A stretch of DNA of 35,903 bases from Thermoanaerobaculia bacterium (GCA_016650215.1 JAENWF010000179.1:1-35903); one strand, 5' to 3'; shown: positions 1 through 8,285, counted from the stretch's first letter. The notes: a model not told the origin generated them from the letters alone. A program made the numbers and translations.

Positions 1-95
1 CCGGCTGAAGCCGGCGCCACGTCATGCATGGCTCATGGCAGCATTCGTAAGCGACGTAGCGCCGGCTTCAGCCGGTGGCTTTTCGCTTTCTGTTG
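1..95. repeat. Palindromic repeat family A, copy 1
   Basis: The window opens inside an imperfect palindrome. The arms at 1-17 and 59-75 are exact 17-bp reverse complements (CCGGCTGAAGCCGGCGC and its complement), followed by a GGCTTTTCG-type flank at 77-95. The same arms and flank recur at 29825-29943 and 35800-35842, and the arms alone near 33593. The left edge may be cut by the window boundary. The repeat is noncoding and REP-like. Confidence 0.85.
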
Positions 96-194
96 TTTTC
101 GAATCGAGAGGCAGGTTCGTTAGAAGCTCTGGGGATGGACGCCAAATGCTGCCACAATGTGCGCCTCTTCCATCTGCTGGCACGGAGGTTTCGA

Positions 195-449
195 ATGCGA
201 AACATATTGATTTTTGCGATCGCGTTTCTGATGCTCGCTGCATGCAACCGCAGCGAAGTCGTTTCGACCGACACCACTGCGACTACGACCGGGATCTCTC
301 CGGCCGACATCGAGGCAGCCGCGGCGAAAACCGGTACGGCCGCGCCGAGCAGCGTGACGATGCCCTCAGGTCCTGCCTCGCCGACTCCGACTGCGACCGC
401 CGCGATCCCCGCCGACAACACAAGTACCACGGGCACCTCGAGACCTTGA
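195..449 (+). CDS. Small Thr/Pro/Ala-rich lipoprotein
   Basis: The product is an 84-residue predicted lipoprotein of unknown function. The N-terminus (MRNILIFAIAFLMLAACNRS) has a charged n-region, a hydrophobic core and an LAAC lipobox with Cys at residue 17. The mature part is short, unstructured and rich in Thr, Ser, Ala and Pro, like a periplasmic linker or spacer lipoprotein. I chose ATG 195 because GGAGG lies at 184-188 with a suitable gap; upstream in-frame Met codons would put the signal peptide inside the protein and would read out of the repeat. The next gene starts 23 nt downstream on the same strand and may be co-transcribed, although it has its own -10-like box. No family was recognised. 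Confidence 0.65.
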   Translation: MRNILIFAIAFLMLAACNRSEVVSTDTTATTTGISPADIEAAAAKTGTAAPSSVTMPSGPASPTPTATAAIPADNTSTTGTSRP

Positions 450-458
450 CGCTTCGGG

Positions 459-464
459 TAGCAT
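459..464 (+). promoter_or_regulatory. -10-like box TAGCAT before the CoA-transferase
   Basis: TAGCAT ends 8 nt before ATG 473, and no Shine-Dalgarno lies between them. This fits a leaderless or near-leaderless transcript. No clear -35 was found. Confidence 0.35.
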
Positions 465-472
465 CCCGCGGC

Positions 473-1753
473 ATGAGCGACTGGACACAACGCGCGGTCA
501 GCGCGGAGCAGGCAGTTTCCCTGATTCAGAGCGGGATGACCGTCTTTCTGCACGGCTCCGCGGCGACACCGACATCGCTGATCGACGCTCTTGCCGCGCG
601 GGGCGATCTGGAGAACGTCCGCACCGTCCATCTGCACCTCGAGGGACGCATCGCCGTCGCGGATGAGAAGGGCTTTCGAACGAACTCCCTCTTCACCGGC
701 GCATGTCTTCGGAAGCCGATCGAGGAAGGACGCGCCGACTTTACGCCGATCTTCCTCTCCGACATCCCTCGCCTCTTCACGACGGGACGCATCCGGCTCG
801 ACGCCGCGATCCTCCAGCTCTCGCCGCCCGATCATCACGGTTACTGCACCCTCGGCACCTCGGTCGATGCAGCGCTTGCCGCCTCGCGGATGGCCGGGAT
901 CATCATCGCGGAGATCAACGAGCAGATGCCGCGCACGCACGGCAATACGCTCGTACCGTTCAGCAGCGTCACCGCGTTCATTCACACGAATCGCCCGCTC
1001 CCGTCGCATGCCCCCGGTGAGCCGACCGACGCCGAGTCGGCGATCGGAGGGCACATCGCGCCACTGGTTCCGGACGGCGCGACGCTGCAGATGGGTATCG
1101 GAGCGATTCCAGACGCCGTGCTGCGCCGTCTCTTCGACAAAAAGGATCTCGGCATCCACACCGAGATGTTCTCAGACCGCGTCGTCGACCTCGTCGAGGC
1201 AGGCGTCATCACGAACCGCCGCAAGAAAGTGCACCCGGGACGCATCACGACGAGCTTCTGCGTCGGATCAAAGAAGGTTTACGACTTCGTCGACGACAAT
1301 CCTTTCACCGAGTTCTATCCGGCGGATCACACGAACGACACGGCGGTGATCCGGAAAAACGACAACGTGGTCGCAGTGAACTCGGCGATCGAAGTCGATC
1401 TCAGCGGCCAGGTGGTGGCCGACTCGCTCGGGCATCGGATCTATTCAGGCATCGGGGGTCAGATGGACTTCATGCGCGGCGCCGCGCTGTCGAACGGCGG
1501 CGTGCCGATCATCGCGTTCCCGTCGACTGCGGCCGGCGGCAAGATCTCGCGAATCGTCTCCACGCTCCAGCCCGGAGCGGGCGTCGTCACCACGCGCGGC
1601 CATGTCCATTGGGTCGTGACTGAATTCGGCGCCGTGGATTTATGGGGGAAGTCCCTGCGGGAGCGCGCCGACGCCCTGATCTCGATCGCGCACCCCGATT
1701 TCCGAGCGGAACTCGCGAGGGAGATCGCCGGGATCCGCCACTTCGTGATTTGA
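473..1753 (+). CDS. Acetyl-CoA hydrolase / 4-hydroxybutyrate CoA-transferase family protein
   Basis: This 426-residue cytoplasmic enzyme belongs to the acetyl-CoA hydrolase/transferase family (4-hydroxybutyrate or acetate CoA-transferase type). It moves CoA between acyl groups through a glutamyl-CoA thioester. The N-terminal half (about 1-190) and C-terminal half (about 190-420) are the two NagB/CoA-transferase-like domains. The motif GIHTEMFSDRVVDLVEAG at 227-244 carries the probable catalytic Glu231, and GIGGQMDF at 326-333 is the usual glycine-rich CoA-binding loop. The open frame runs upstream to about 35, but that part overlaps the lipoprotein gene and the repeat and has no family match, so ATG 473 is preferred. 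The length is normal for the family. The acyl substrate cannot be read from the sequence, and no other catabolic genes flank it. Confidence 0.9.
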   Translation: MSDWTQRAVSAEQAVSLIQSGMTVFLHGSAATPTSLIDALAARGDLENVRTVHLHLEGRIAVADEKGFRTNSLFTGACLRKPIEEGRADFTPIFLSDIPRLFTTGRIRLDAAILQLSPPDHHGYCTLGTSVDAALAASRMAGIIIAEINEQMPRTHGNTLVPFSSVTAFIHTNRPLPSHAPGEPTDAESAIGGHIAPLVPDGATLQMGIGAIPDAVLRRLFDKKDLGIHTEMFSDRVVDLVEAGVITNRRKKVHPGRITTSFCVGSKKVYDFVDDNPFTEFYPADHTNDTAVIRKNDNVVAVNSAIEVDLSGQVVADSLGHRIYSGIGGQMDFMRGAALSNGGVPIIAFPSTAAGGKISRIVSTLQPGAGVVTTRGHVHWVVTEFGAVDLWGKSLRERADALISIAHPDFRAELAREIAGIRHFVI

Positions 1754-1810
1754 ACCAGCTGCCCGCAATTCGCAAAGAGCGCTAGAATCGCGCCCACAAA
1801 ACCCAATCCA

Positions 1811-1840
1811 ATGCAGTTCGTGAAGGCTCCCCGCGCGTAG
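1811..1840 (+). other. Possible 9-codon leader ORF upstream of the DUF4242 gene
   Basis: A TAGAAT box at 1783-1788 is followed 22 nt later by ATG and nine codons (MQFVKAPRA), ending with TAG at 1840. The real gene begins 51 nt further on. An ORF this short may well be chance; it is noted because it falls within the likely transcript. Confidence 0.2.
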
Positions 1841-1891
1841 CTGCACTCGCGGGAGATCAATCAACGATTGCCTGAAGAACACGGAGGGAAG

Positions 1892-2173
1892 ATGCCCAAG
1901 TACGTGATCGAGCGGAAGATTCCGGGTGCGGGAAAGTTGTCCGGCGGCCAGCTCCAGGAGATTGCGGCAAAATCGTGCGGCGTGCTCGCCCAGCTCGGCC
2001 CGAGCGTTCAGTGGGTCGAAAGCTTTGTGACTGACGACAAGCTTTACTGCGTCTACATCGCACCCGACGAAGCCGCAGTCAGGAAACACGCGCAGATGGG
2101 CGGCTTCCCTGCAGACTCGGTAAGCCAGGTGCGCACCATGATCGATCCGACGACCGCGGAACACGCACGCTGA
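1892..2173 (+). CDS. DUF4242 family protein (SCO4226-like)
   Basis: This 93-residue small soluble protein matches the DUF4242 pattern: it starts MPKYVIERKIPGAG, has a central WVESFVTDDKLYCVY strand pair and ends with HAQMGGFPADSVSQV. The family adopts a ferredoxin-like fold; a Streptomyces member (SCO4226) was described as nickel-binding, but the physiological role is not settled. ATG 1892 is preferred over the upstream TTG at 1868 because GGAGGGA lies at 1883-1889 with correct spacing and family members begin at this Met. The gene is probably transcribed alone from the TAGAAT box at 1783, which gives a leader of about 100 nt. A long hairpin downstream separates it from the convergent SPFH gene. 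Confidence 0.85.
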   Translation: MPKYVIERKIPGAGKLSGGQLQEIAAKSCGVLAQLGPSVQWVESFVTDDKLYCVYIAPDEAAVRKHAQMGGFPADSVSQVRTMIDPTTAEHAR

Positions 2174-2216
2174 AGCTGCGGAACTTCGCGATCGTCGTTC
2201 CGAGCTGACGCAAACG

Positions 2217-2262
2217 GCGAGAAATTCGGGTGGCGTGAGTCTCCACCACCCGGATTCCTCGC
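2217..2262. terminator. Hairpin between convergent DUF4242 and SPFH genes
   Basis: Positions 2217-2233 pair with 2246-2262 as a roughly 17-bp stem with one mismatch and one G-T pair; the core is CGGGTGG/CCACCCG and the loop is 12 nt. There is no strong T-run, so it is a terminator-like hairpin that could serve both converging genes. Confidence 0.5.
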
Positions 2263-2279
2263 TTACGCTCGGAATGACT

Positions 2280-3245
2280 TTAGGCGCGCACTTCGGGGGC
2301 GACTCTCGCCGACAGCTTCGGCTCGTTGATCGCGTGCGGAACGCGGAGCGCGTTCGTCGCGAGCGTCAGCATCGCGCCGATGTCGGCGAGATTCGCCGGG
2401 ACGATCATCGACGTGCCGACCTTGGCAAGCTTGCCGAACTGCTCGATGTACTGCTCGGCGATCCGGAGCTGCATCGCCTCATGTCCGCCCGCGACCTTGA
2501 GCGCGTCGGCAACCCGGCGGAGGCCTTCCGCCGTTGCGGTCGCGACCGACAGGATCGCTTCCGCCTGACCTTCAGCTTCGTTGATCGCCTGCTGCTTCTT
2601 CGCCTCGGAGGCTTTGATCGTCTGCTGCTTGTCGCCTTCGGCGGAGTTGATCGCGGCGTCGCGCTGGCCTTCCGACTGAAGGATGAGGGCGCGCTTCTCA
2701 CGCTCGGCGCGCATCTGCTTCTCCATCGCCGACAGGACATCGTGCGGCGGCGTGATGTTCTTGATCTCGTAGCGCAACACCTTCACGCCCCACGCCTCGG
2801 AAGCCTTGTCGACCTCGAGCACGACCTGCGTGTTGATGTTCGTCCGCTCTTCAAATGTGCGGTCCAGATCGAGGCGACCGATCTCGCTGCGGAGCGTCGT
2901 CTGCGCGAGCTGCGAAATCGCGTACATGTAATCGGTAATGCCATACGAAGCGCGCTCGGGATTGAGAACCTTGATGTACAGAACCCCGTCGACCCCGACC
3001 TGCACGTTGTCCTTCGTGATGCAGACCTGCTCGGGAATGTCGAGCGAGACCTCCTTGAGCGAGTGCCTGTAGCGGATCTTGTCGAGGAACGGCACGAGGA
3101 TGTGGAAACCGGCGTGGAGCGTCGTACTGTACTTGCCGAGGCGCTCGACGACCCAGGCCTGTTGCTGTGGGACGACTCGCGCGATCTTCGACACGACAAC
3201 GATCGCGAAGACGGCGATGACTGCTGCAACGATCAGGTTTTCCAT
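2280..3245 (-). CDS. qmcA: SPFH/Band 7 (stomatin-like) membrane protein, QmcA type
   Basis: This 321-residue protein is anchored by one N-terminal membrane segment (about 2-19, LIVAAVIAVFAIVVV). A Band 7/SPFH domain follows at about 20-200 (VPQQQAWVVERLGKY, FLDKIRYRHSLKE, GVDGVLYIKVLNPERASYG). Next come a coiled-coil of Ala/Glu/Lys/Gln repeats (about 190-260) and the conserved tail AEQYIEQFGKLAK. Family members form ring-like oligomers in membrane microdomains and take part in membrane quality control with proteases. The start at 3245 matches the family N-terminus and has GGAG just upstream; the longer frame to 3455 reads into the preceding gene. It is the second gene of an NfeD-SPFH pair, 28 nt after the NfeD stop, which is the classic arrangement for this family. 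Confidence 0.92.
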   Translation of the reverse strand: MENLIVAAVIAVFAIVVVSKIARVVPQQQAWVVERLGKYSTTLHAGFHILVPFLDKIRYRHSLKEVSLDIPEQVCITKDNVQVGVDGVLYIKVLNPERASYGITDYMYAISQLAQTTLRSEIGRLDLDRTFEERTNINTQVVLEVDKASEAWGVKVLRYEIKNITPPHDVLSAMEKQMRAEREKRALILQSEGQRDAAINSAEGDKQQTIKASEAKKQQAINEAEGQAEAILSVATATAEGLRRVADALKVAGGHEAMQLRIAEQYIEQFGKLAKVGTSMIVPANLADIGAMLTLATNALRVPHAINEPKLSARVAPEVRA

Positions 3246-3273
3246 GAGAGATCTCCGTGGCGTTTCACGCCGT

Positions 3274-3699
3274 TTAACCGCGAATGTGCAGTTGCAGACC
3301 GTCGACCTTCTCGACCGCGCAGCGCTGCCCTTTTGTAATTGAGCTCGCTCCAACATTGCGCGCGCTCCATGTACTTCCGCGAAGCTCCGCTTGTCCGATG
3401 GCGCCGGAGGCGATCTCGTCCATCGCAATCGCCTGCTGTCCGACGATGGCGTCAACCTCGTGACCGTCGCCGCGCAGCTTCAGTTTCCGCATGACGATCG
3501 GCCGAAAGACGACAAGAGCCAACAGCGAAGTAACCGTGAAGGCGATGATCTGCGCCGAGAGCGAGCTATTCCAGCCGAGCGCGACCGCGAGCGCGACGAG
3601 AAAGGCTCCCGCCGCGAAAAATCCGATGTGCATGGTGGTCGAGGCAAACTCGATCACCAGCAGCGCGAAACCAACCAGAACCCAGATCCACCAGGCCAT
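3274..3699 (-). CDS. NfeD-like membrane protein
   Basis: This 141-residue NfeD1b-type protein partners SPFH/stomatin proteins. Two to three hydrophobic helices occupy about 4-70 (WWIWVLVGFALLVIEF; IGFFAAGAFLVALAVALGW; IIAFTVTSLLALVVF). A C-terminal OB-fold follows at about 85-141, with the typical VGQQAIAMDEI and RGSTWSARN strands. No ClpP-like protease domain is present, so this is the short form. ATG 3699 starts directly at the first helix, with GGAAAG upstream. It is followed after 28 nt by the SPFH gene and is almost surely in one operon with it. The pair probably organises membrane domains; the substrate is unknown. Confidence 0.9.
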   Translation of the reverse strand: MAWWIWVLVGFALLVIEFASTTMHIGFFAAGAFLVALAVALGWNSSLSAQIIAFTVTSLLALVVFRPIVMRKLKLRGDGHEVDAIVGQQAIAMDEIASGAIGQAELRGSTWSARNVGASSITKGQRCAVEKVDGLQLHIRG

Positions 3700-3817
3700 T
3701 GCAATTCTTTCCGTTTGGGGGTTAGGAGCGAGAGGTTAGCACATCGCTTGTTCACAGCGATGTAGCGCGCACCGCGGTCCGGCTCGCTATGATCCACGCC
3801 GGTAAGAAGGAGGATTC

Positions 3818-4945
3818 ATGAGGAAACTGGGATACATCACGCTCTTCGCGATGATCGCGATCAACGCGTTCGGCCAGGGGATCACCACTCCCCCGAACGG
3901 CGACAATCAAAAATCGTCAGTCACGCAGTACATCGGGCCGGTGAAGGTCACCGTCGACTACAACAGCCCGGACGTGCACGCGCCGAACGGCGACGACCGC
4001 CACGGAAAAATCTACGGCACGGATGTGGCGCACTACGGCCTGAAGGACCTCGGCTTCGGAACCTGCAAAGCGTGTCCGTGGCGCGCGGGCGCCAACGAGA
4101 ACACGGTCTTCACAACTTCCCATGACGTGCTGATCGAAGGACAGAAGCTTCCCGCCGGATCGTACGGCCTGTTCCTGATGGGCGACCCTGCGGAGTGGAC
4201 AGTGATCTTCTCGAAGAACTCGACGTCGTGGGGAAGCTTCTTCTACGACCCTTCGGAGGACGCACTGCGCGTCAAGGTCAAGCCGTCAAAGGCGGAGTAC
4301 AACGAGTGGCTCACCTTCGAGTTCACCGATCGCAAGCCCGACAAGGCGACCGTCGCGATGAAGTGGGAGGATCTGCAGGTCCCCTTCACCATCAGCGTGC
4401 CGAACATCCCGGACATCTACATGAGCGAAATTCGCAACGATCTCCGCTCCGCGAAAGGCTTCCAGTGGCAGAACTGGGTCGCGGCGTCACGCTACGCGCT
4501 CGACAACAAACGGTTTGACGACGCGCTCGAGTTCGCACAGGCGGGCGTTGCGAGAACGTTCATCGGTCAGGAGAACTATCAGACGCTGACGATGCTCGCC
4601 GAAGCGCAGGATGCGAAAGGGATGACGGCGGAAGGAAAGGCGACGCGCGACAAAGCGTTCAGCCACGCGACCGCAACACCGGTCCAGCTGCATCAGTACG
4701 CACGTCAGCAGTTGCAGAACGGCAACAAGGCCGAGGCAATCCGTGTGTGGGAACTGAACGCGAAGCGCTTTCCGAATGTGTGGCCCGTGAACGTCGGACT
4801 GATGCGCGCGAACTCGGCGGCCGGCAAGTACAAGGACGCGCTGAAATACGCGAAGCTCGCACTCGCGCAGGCGCCGGATGAGCTGAACAAGAAGTCCATC
4901 ACGGCCTCGATCGCAAAACTCGAGGCGGGTAAAGACGCGAACTAA
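3818..4945 (+). CDS. Exported DUF2911 and TPR protein
   Basis: This 375-residue protein has an N-terminal signal peptide (MRKLGYITLFAMIAINAFGQ, probable cleavage after residue 19 or 20). The DUF2911 domain spans about 30-195 and shows the family features VTVDYNSPDVH, GKIYG, a YGL-to-W stretch, AGANENTVFTTSHDVLIEG, LPAGSYGLFLMG and the EYNEWLTFEFTD strand. From about 205 the chain becomes helical with TPR-like repeats (ASRYALDNKRFDDALEFAQAG, NGNKAEAIRVWELNAKRFP, AAGKYKDALKYAKLALAQAP). DUF2911 has no established biochemical role. ATG 3818 has a strong GAAGGAGG just upstream, and a TATGAT box lies near 3789. The gene stands alone, divergent from the NfeD-SPFH pair across about 117 bp. Confidence 0.9.
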   Translation: MRKLGYITLFAMIAINAFGQGITTPPNGDNQKSSVTQYIGPVKVTVDYNSPDVHAPNGDDRHGKIYGTDVAHYGLKDLGFGTCKACPWRAGANENTVFTTSHDVLIEGQKLPAGSYGLFLMGDPAEWTVIFSKNSTSWGSFFYDPSEDALRVKVKPSKAEYNEWLTFEFTDRKPDKATVAMKWEDLQVPFTISVPNIPDIYMSEIRNDLRSAKGFQWQNWVAASRYALDNKRFDDALEFAQAGVARTFIGQENYQTLTMLAEAQDAKGMTAEGKATRDKAFSHATATPVQLHQYARQQLQNGNKAEAIRVWELNAKRFPNVWPVNVGLMRANSAAGKYKDALKYAKLALAQAPDELNKKSITASIAKLEAGKDAN

Positions 4946-4975
4946 ACATTCCGAGCCATCAGTGGTCATTCGAAA

Positions 4976-4999
4976 GCGGCGGGCGAGGGCGCCCGCCGC
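4976..4999. terminator. Perfect GC-rich hairpin between convergent genes
   Basis: GCGGCGGGCG at 4976-4985 pairs perfectly with 4990-4999 around an AGGG loop. It sits between the stop codons of the DUF2911 gene and the MFS gene. No T-run follows on either strand. Confidence 0.55.
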
Positions 5000-5019
5000 C
5001 ACACGAACGATGATCACGG

Positions 5020-6204
5020 TTAACGGCCATCGGTTCTCCCGAGCCGCATCATCGCGATGATGCCGAGGATCGGGCCGGGAGCCAGGGATACGAAGGCCCA
5101 CTGCCAGCCGATGCCCGCGGCAAGACGCGGTACGAGTGCGATCGAGACGGTCGTGATGAGGAATCCGATGCAGGTCTGCATCGTGAGCGCGGTGCCGAGG
5201 TAGCGCGGGTCGCCGAGCTCGGTCACACAGGCTGAAAACTGCGCGGAGTCCGCGACCACGCTTGCGCCCCAGATCGTCGCAACGATGAGCAGCGGCCAGG
5301 GCGATCCGCCGAAGAGTGGGCCGATCAGAAGGCAACAGGCGCCGCTGACGGCCATCGCTGCCGATGCGACAACCGCGCGGCCGATGCGGTCGGCGACGAT
5401 TCCCGCGATCACGCAGCCGATTGCTCCCGCGCCGATCACGGCGAACGCGCCGGCATCGGCAAGCGATGTCGTATGCCCACTCTTCGCCATGCTCGCGCGC
5501 AGCATGACCGGAACCCACGTCCACATCGCGTAGAGCTCCCACATGTGACCGAAGTAGCCAAAGTTCGCGAGCCGGACGCCGCGGTTGGCGAAGACTTTGA
5601 CGATCTGCGTGATGTCGAATCGCTGATTCGGAAGTGCGAACGGACCTTCCCCGACGAACAGGGCCACGATCGCAGCGCCGGCGGCAGCGAGCAGCGATGC
5701 GAGCGCGACGTTGAACCGCCAGTTGCTCGACCCGAGGACGTTGACGAGATACGGCGATGCCTTGCCAAGAGTCAGCGCGCCGATCAGCACGCCGAGCGCA
5801 AAGCCGCGGCCCGCCCGGAACCAGGTCGCCACGATCTTCATCCCCGGCGGATAGACGCCCGCGAGGCAGACGCCAGTCAGAAACCGGAGCGCAACCGCGG
5901 TTGAAAGCGAGTGCGCGAACAGCGCGAACGCGGCATTCGCGCCCGCACCGAGAAGCGCGGAGACGACGAAGAGATGCCGCGCGCGAACGATGTCGGGAAG
6001 ATTGGAGATCGCGCTCAGCAGCGTGCCGGCGACAAAGCCCGCCTGCACTGCGAGCGTGAGCGGCGCGGCCGATCGCAGCCCCCACTCCGCGACGATCTGA
6101 GGCGCGACCGCGGAGACTCCGAACCAGAGTCCCATTGCGAGCAGCTCTGCGAGCGCAAGGAACCCGAGGGCGCGGAAGCGATGAGCATCCACGCCCTCGA
6201 TCAT
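5020..6204 (-). CDS. MFS transporter
   Basis: This 394-residue polytopic membrane protein has about 12 hydrophobic segments, typical of the major facilitator superfamily. The first helix (ALGFLALAELLAMGLWFGVSA) and the LRFLTGVCLAGVYPPGMKIVATWF stretch between helices 4 and 5 recall an MFS subgroup related to nitrate/nitrite and sugar-phosphate carriers. A VADRIGRAVV loop near residue 270 is the second-half copy of the MFS signature between helices 8 and 9. The substrate cannot be inferred: the gene is alone on its strand, with unrelated RNA-binding and DUF2911 genes beside it. The start at 6204 has no clear Shine-Dalgarno; a GTG at residue 5 is an alternative. The length is normal. Confidence 0.88.
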   Translation of the reverse strand: MIEGVDAHRFRALGFLALAELLAMGLWFGVSAVAPQIVAEWGLRSAAPLTLAVQAGFVAGTLLSAISNLPDIVRARHLFVVSALLGAGANAAFALFAHSLSTAVALRFLTGVCLAGVYPPGMKIVATWFRAGRGFALGVLIGALTLGKASPYLVNVLGSSNWRFNVALASLLAAAGAAIVALFVGEGPFALPNQRFDITQIVKVFANRGVRLANFGYFGHMWELYAMWTWVPVMLRASMAKSGHTTSLADAGAFAVIGAGAIGCVIAGIVADRIGRAVVASAAMAVSGACCLLIGPLFGGSPWPLLIVATIWGASVVADSAQFSACVTELGDPRYLGTALTMQTCIGFLITTVSIALVPRLAAGIGWQWAFVSLAPGPILGIIAMMRLGRTDGR

Positions 6205-6238
6205 ACGGGACGGTTAGATCGTTAAACGGCTTGACGCG

Positions 6239-6703
6239 TCAGAGGCTGCGCTTTTTGCCACGGATGTTGCGCCGGCTTCCCTTCGCCTTGCCGCCGCCAC
6301 CACCGTAGCCGCCGCCGCCGAAGTCACCACCGCCGCCACCTTCGTAGCCGCCGCCACCGCCACCGCCGCCGTAGCCACCGCCACCACCACCACCGGCGTA
6401 CCCGCCACCACCGCCACCAAAGCCGCCTCCGCCAGGACCACCGCCGGTGCGGCGCGGACGATCCTCAGCGGCATTCACACGCAGCGCCCTTCCGGAAAGC
6501 TCGTGTCCGTTGAACTTCTCGATCGCCTTCACCGCATCCTCTTCGGCTGCGTACTCGACAAAGGCGAAGCCGCGCGGACGCCCGGTCTCGCGGTCGGTCG
6601 GAAGGAAAACGTCCTTCACCTGACCCACCTGACCCATGAGCGTTTCGAGCTCTTCCTTCGTCGTATTGAAGTTGAGATTACCCACAAATATCTTTGACGC
6701 CAC
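6239..6703 (-). CDS. RRM-domain RNA-binding protein with Gly-rich tail
   Basis: This 154-residue single-RRM protein resembles cold-inducible Gly-rich RNA-binding proteins of plants and cyanobacteria. The RRM (about 3-82) carries RNP2 (IFVGNL) and RNP1 (RGFAFVEY), both intact. Residues from about 88 to 145 are nearly all Gly with scattered Tyr, Phe and Asp, a flexible tail that commonly promotes RNA annealing and condensation; a basic end follows (KGSRRNIRGKKRSL). I prefer GTG 6703 (MASKIFVGNL) over the GTG at 6709, because AAGGAG lies about 5 nt before the former and abuts the latter. The gene diverges from a RhlE-type helicase over about 140 bp, a functionally sensible pairing for RNA structure remodelling at low temperature. 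Confidence 0.92.
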   Translation of the reverse strand: MASKIFVGNLNFNTTKEELETLMGQVGQVKDVFLPTDRETGRPRGFAFVEYAAEEDAVKAIEKFNGHELSGRALRVNAAEDRPRRTGGGPGGGGFGGGGGGYAGGGGGGGYGGGGGGGGYEGGGGGDFGGGGYGGGGGKAKGSRRNIRGKKRSL

Positions 6704-6843
6704 GTACACTCCTTTTGACGGACACGAGAATAACCGATCCTGACCCGCCGTTGATCACTACCAGACTAGCCTTTCGCTGTCGCGGTTCTCGCGACGACAT
6801 CCCTGACAGTGCGGCAGTACTCAATCGAAGGGGATTTTTCACA

Positions 6844-8133
6844 TTGTCATTTCAAACACTCGGACTCGGTCCGAAACTACTCCAGGCTGTGAGCGAGCTC
6901 GGGTATTCAACGCCAACGCCAATCCAGCTCGCTGCGATTCCGCAGGTGCTCGAAAAACGCGACCTGATCGGAATCGCCCAGACAGGAACCGGCAAGACGG
7001 CTGCCTTTGCGCTGCCACTGCTCGAGCTCATGACACAACATCCATTGCAGGGGGCGCGCCCGCGCCTGCTGATTCTGGCCCCGACACGGGAACTGGCGCT
7101 TCAGATCGACGAAAGCGTCCGAACACTCTCCAAACACCTCCGCCTCCGCTGCGTCGCGATTTTCGGCGGCGTCGGCGAGCGCCCGCAGATTGACGGCCTC
7201 CGCCGCGGCGCCGACATCATCGTCGCGACCCCCGGCAGGCTCATCGATTTGATGGGCTCCGGACACGTGAATCTCCGCCACATCAGCTACCTCGTGCTCG
7301 ATGAAGCGGACCGGATGCTCGACATGGGCTTCCTCCCGCAGATCCGACGCATCGTCGGCTCGGTTCCGAAGCAGCGCCAGACGCTGCTCTTCTCAGCCAC
7401 TTTGTCGAAAGAAATCGAGAAGGTCACGGCCGAGATGCTTGTCAATCCGAAGATCATCGAGATCGGAGGCCGCGCGAATCCCGCCGACACGGTCGCGCAG
7501 TTCCTCTATCCCGTCTCGAAAGCGCGCAAGGTCGAGCTGCTGATTCACATGCTGCGCGATCAGAAACTCGACTCGGTGCTCGTCTTTTCGCGCACCAAGC
7601 ACGGCGCAGACAAGATCGCGCGCAAGCTGGACGCCGCACGGATTCCGACGGCAGCTCTGCACTCGAACCGCTCGCAGAGCCAGCGCATCCGCGCGCTCGA
7701 TGCGTTCAAGGACGGACAGGTCCGCGTGCTCGTCGCGACCGACATCGCGGCGCGCGGCATCGACGTACAGGGGATCTCGCACGTCATCAACTTCGACTTT
7801 CCGATGAATCCGGAAGATTACGTTCACCGCATCGGCCGCACCGGCCGCGCGAATGCGATCGGCGACGCGATCAGCTTCGTCACGATCGAAGACGGCCCGT
7901 ACGTGCACGACCTCGAGAAAATGATCGGCAAGAAGATCGAGCGCCGCAACGTCGAAGGCTTCAACTACGGCGAAGAAGCACGATCGGCGACGTCGCACGC
8001 ATCACCCGCGCACACGTCACGCTCGCAGCGCCCAGCCGCAGCACGCCCGGGAGCCGGGCGGGCGCGGGCGGGGGCTGGGCGGGCGGGAGCGGGGCGGAGT
8101 GGGGCGCCGCGGCGGCGGGAGCGGACCTGGTAG
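6844..8133 (+). CDS. rhlE: DEAD-box RNA helicase, RhlE type
   Basis: This 429-residue ATP-dependent RNA helicase carries all core motifs: Q motif (YSTPTPIQ, 21-28), motif I AQTGTGKT (45-52), PTREL, TPGR, DEAD (153-156), SAT, then the second RecA domain with VATDIAARGIDV and HRIGRTGR. The C-terminal tail after about 375 is low-complexity Ala/Arg/Gly/Pro, a probable RNA-binding extension. No Met precedes the Q-motif region in a sensible place. TTG 6844 gives MSFQTLGLGPKLL, the normal family start, and has GAAGGGG upstream; the longer frame back to 6694 overlaps the divergent RRM gene. A 6-bp hairpin (6779-6795) lies in its probable leader. Likely roles are ribosome assembly and mRNA unwinding. 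Confidence 0.93.
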   Translation: MSFQTLGLGPKLLQAVSELGYSTPTPIQLAAIPQVLEKRDLIGIAQTGTGKTAAFALPLLELMTQHPLQGARPRLLILAPTRELALQIDESVRTLSKHLRLRCVAIFGGVGERPQIDGLRRGADIIVATPGRLIDLMGSGHVNLRHISYLVLDEADRMLDMGFLPQIRRIVGSVPKQRQTLLFSATLSKEIEKVTAEMLVNPKIIEIGGRANPADTVAQFLYPVSKARKVELLIHMLRDQKLDSVLVFSRTKHGADKIARKLDAARIPTAALHSNRSQSQRIRALDAFKDGQVRVLVATDIAARGIDVQGISHVINFDFPMNPEDYVHRIGRTGRANAIGDAISFVTIEDGPYVHDLEKMIGKKIERRNVEGFNYGEEARSATSHASPAHTSRSQRPAAARPGAGRARAGAGRAGAGRSGAPRRRERTW

Positions 8134-8147
8134 GTTGGGAGGGGGGC

Positions 8148-8170
8148 GCAAAATGCAAAATGCAAAATGC
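8148..8170. repeat. Tandem GCAAAAT heptamer repeat
   Basis: Three copies of the AAAATGC heptamer sit head to tail just after the rhlE gene. The same motif in inverted orientation occurs at 8421-8452. Confidence 0.8.
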
Positions 8171-8202
8171 GCTCTTCGAGAGTTGGGCGTTCGCGGAACA
8201 GG

Positions 8203-8226
8203 TCAATGTTGAATGTTGAAAGTTGA
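8203..8226. repeat. Short TTGAATG tandem repeat
   Basis: The stretch contains three degenerate head-to-tail units of the form (T)CAATGTTGAATGTTGAAAG. It is low-complexity and noncoding. Confidence 0.6.
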
Positions 8227-8256
8227 ACCGGCGCGGCGGTCCTTCTCTATCCGCTT

Positions 8257-8285
8257 GTCATCCTGAGCGAAGCGAAGGATCCCCC
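8257..8285. repeat. Repeat family B, single arm
   Basis: The core CCTGAGCGAAGCGAAGGATC matches the arms of the element at 20441-20598 and the copies near 35690-35716. Only one arm is present, flanked by GTCAT and CCCCC. Confidence 0.8.

Noticed and set aside
35-472. Upstream extension of the CoA-transferase frame to position 35
   Set aside because: Overlaps the lipoprotein gene in another frame and the palindromic repeat; no family similarity before ATG 473.
2235-3338. Plus-strand 367-residue frame opposite the SPFH gene
   Set aside because: Arg/Asp/Leu-rich antisense shadow of a clear SPFH gene with no family features; typical of GC-rich codon bias.
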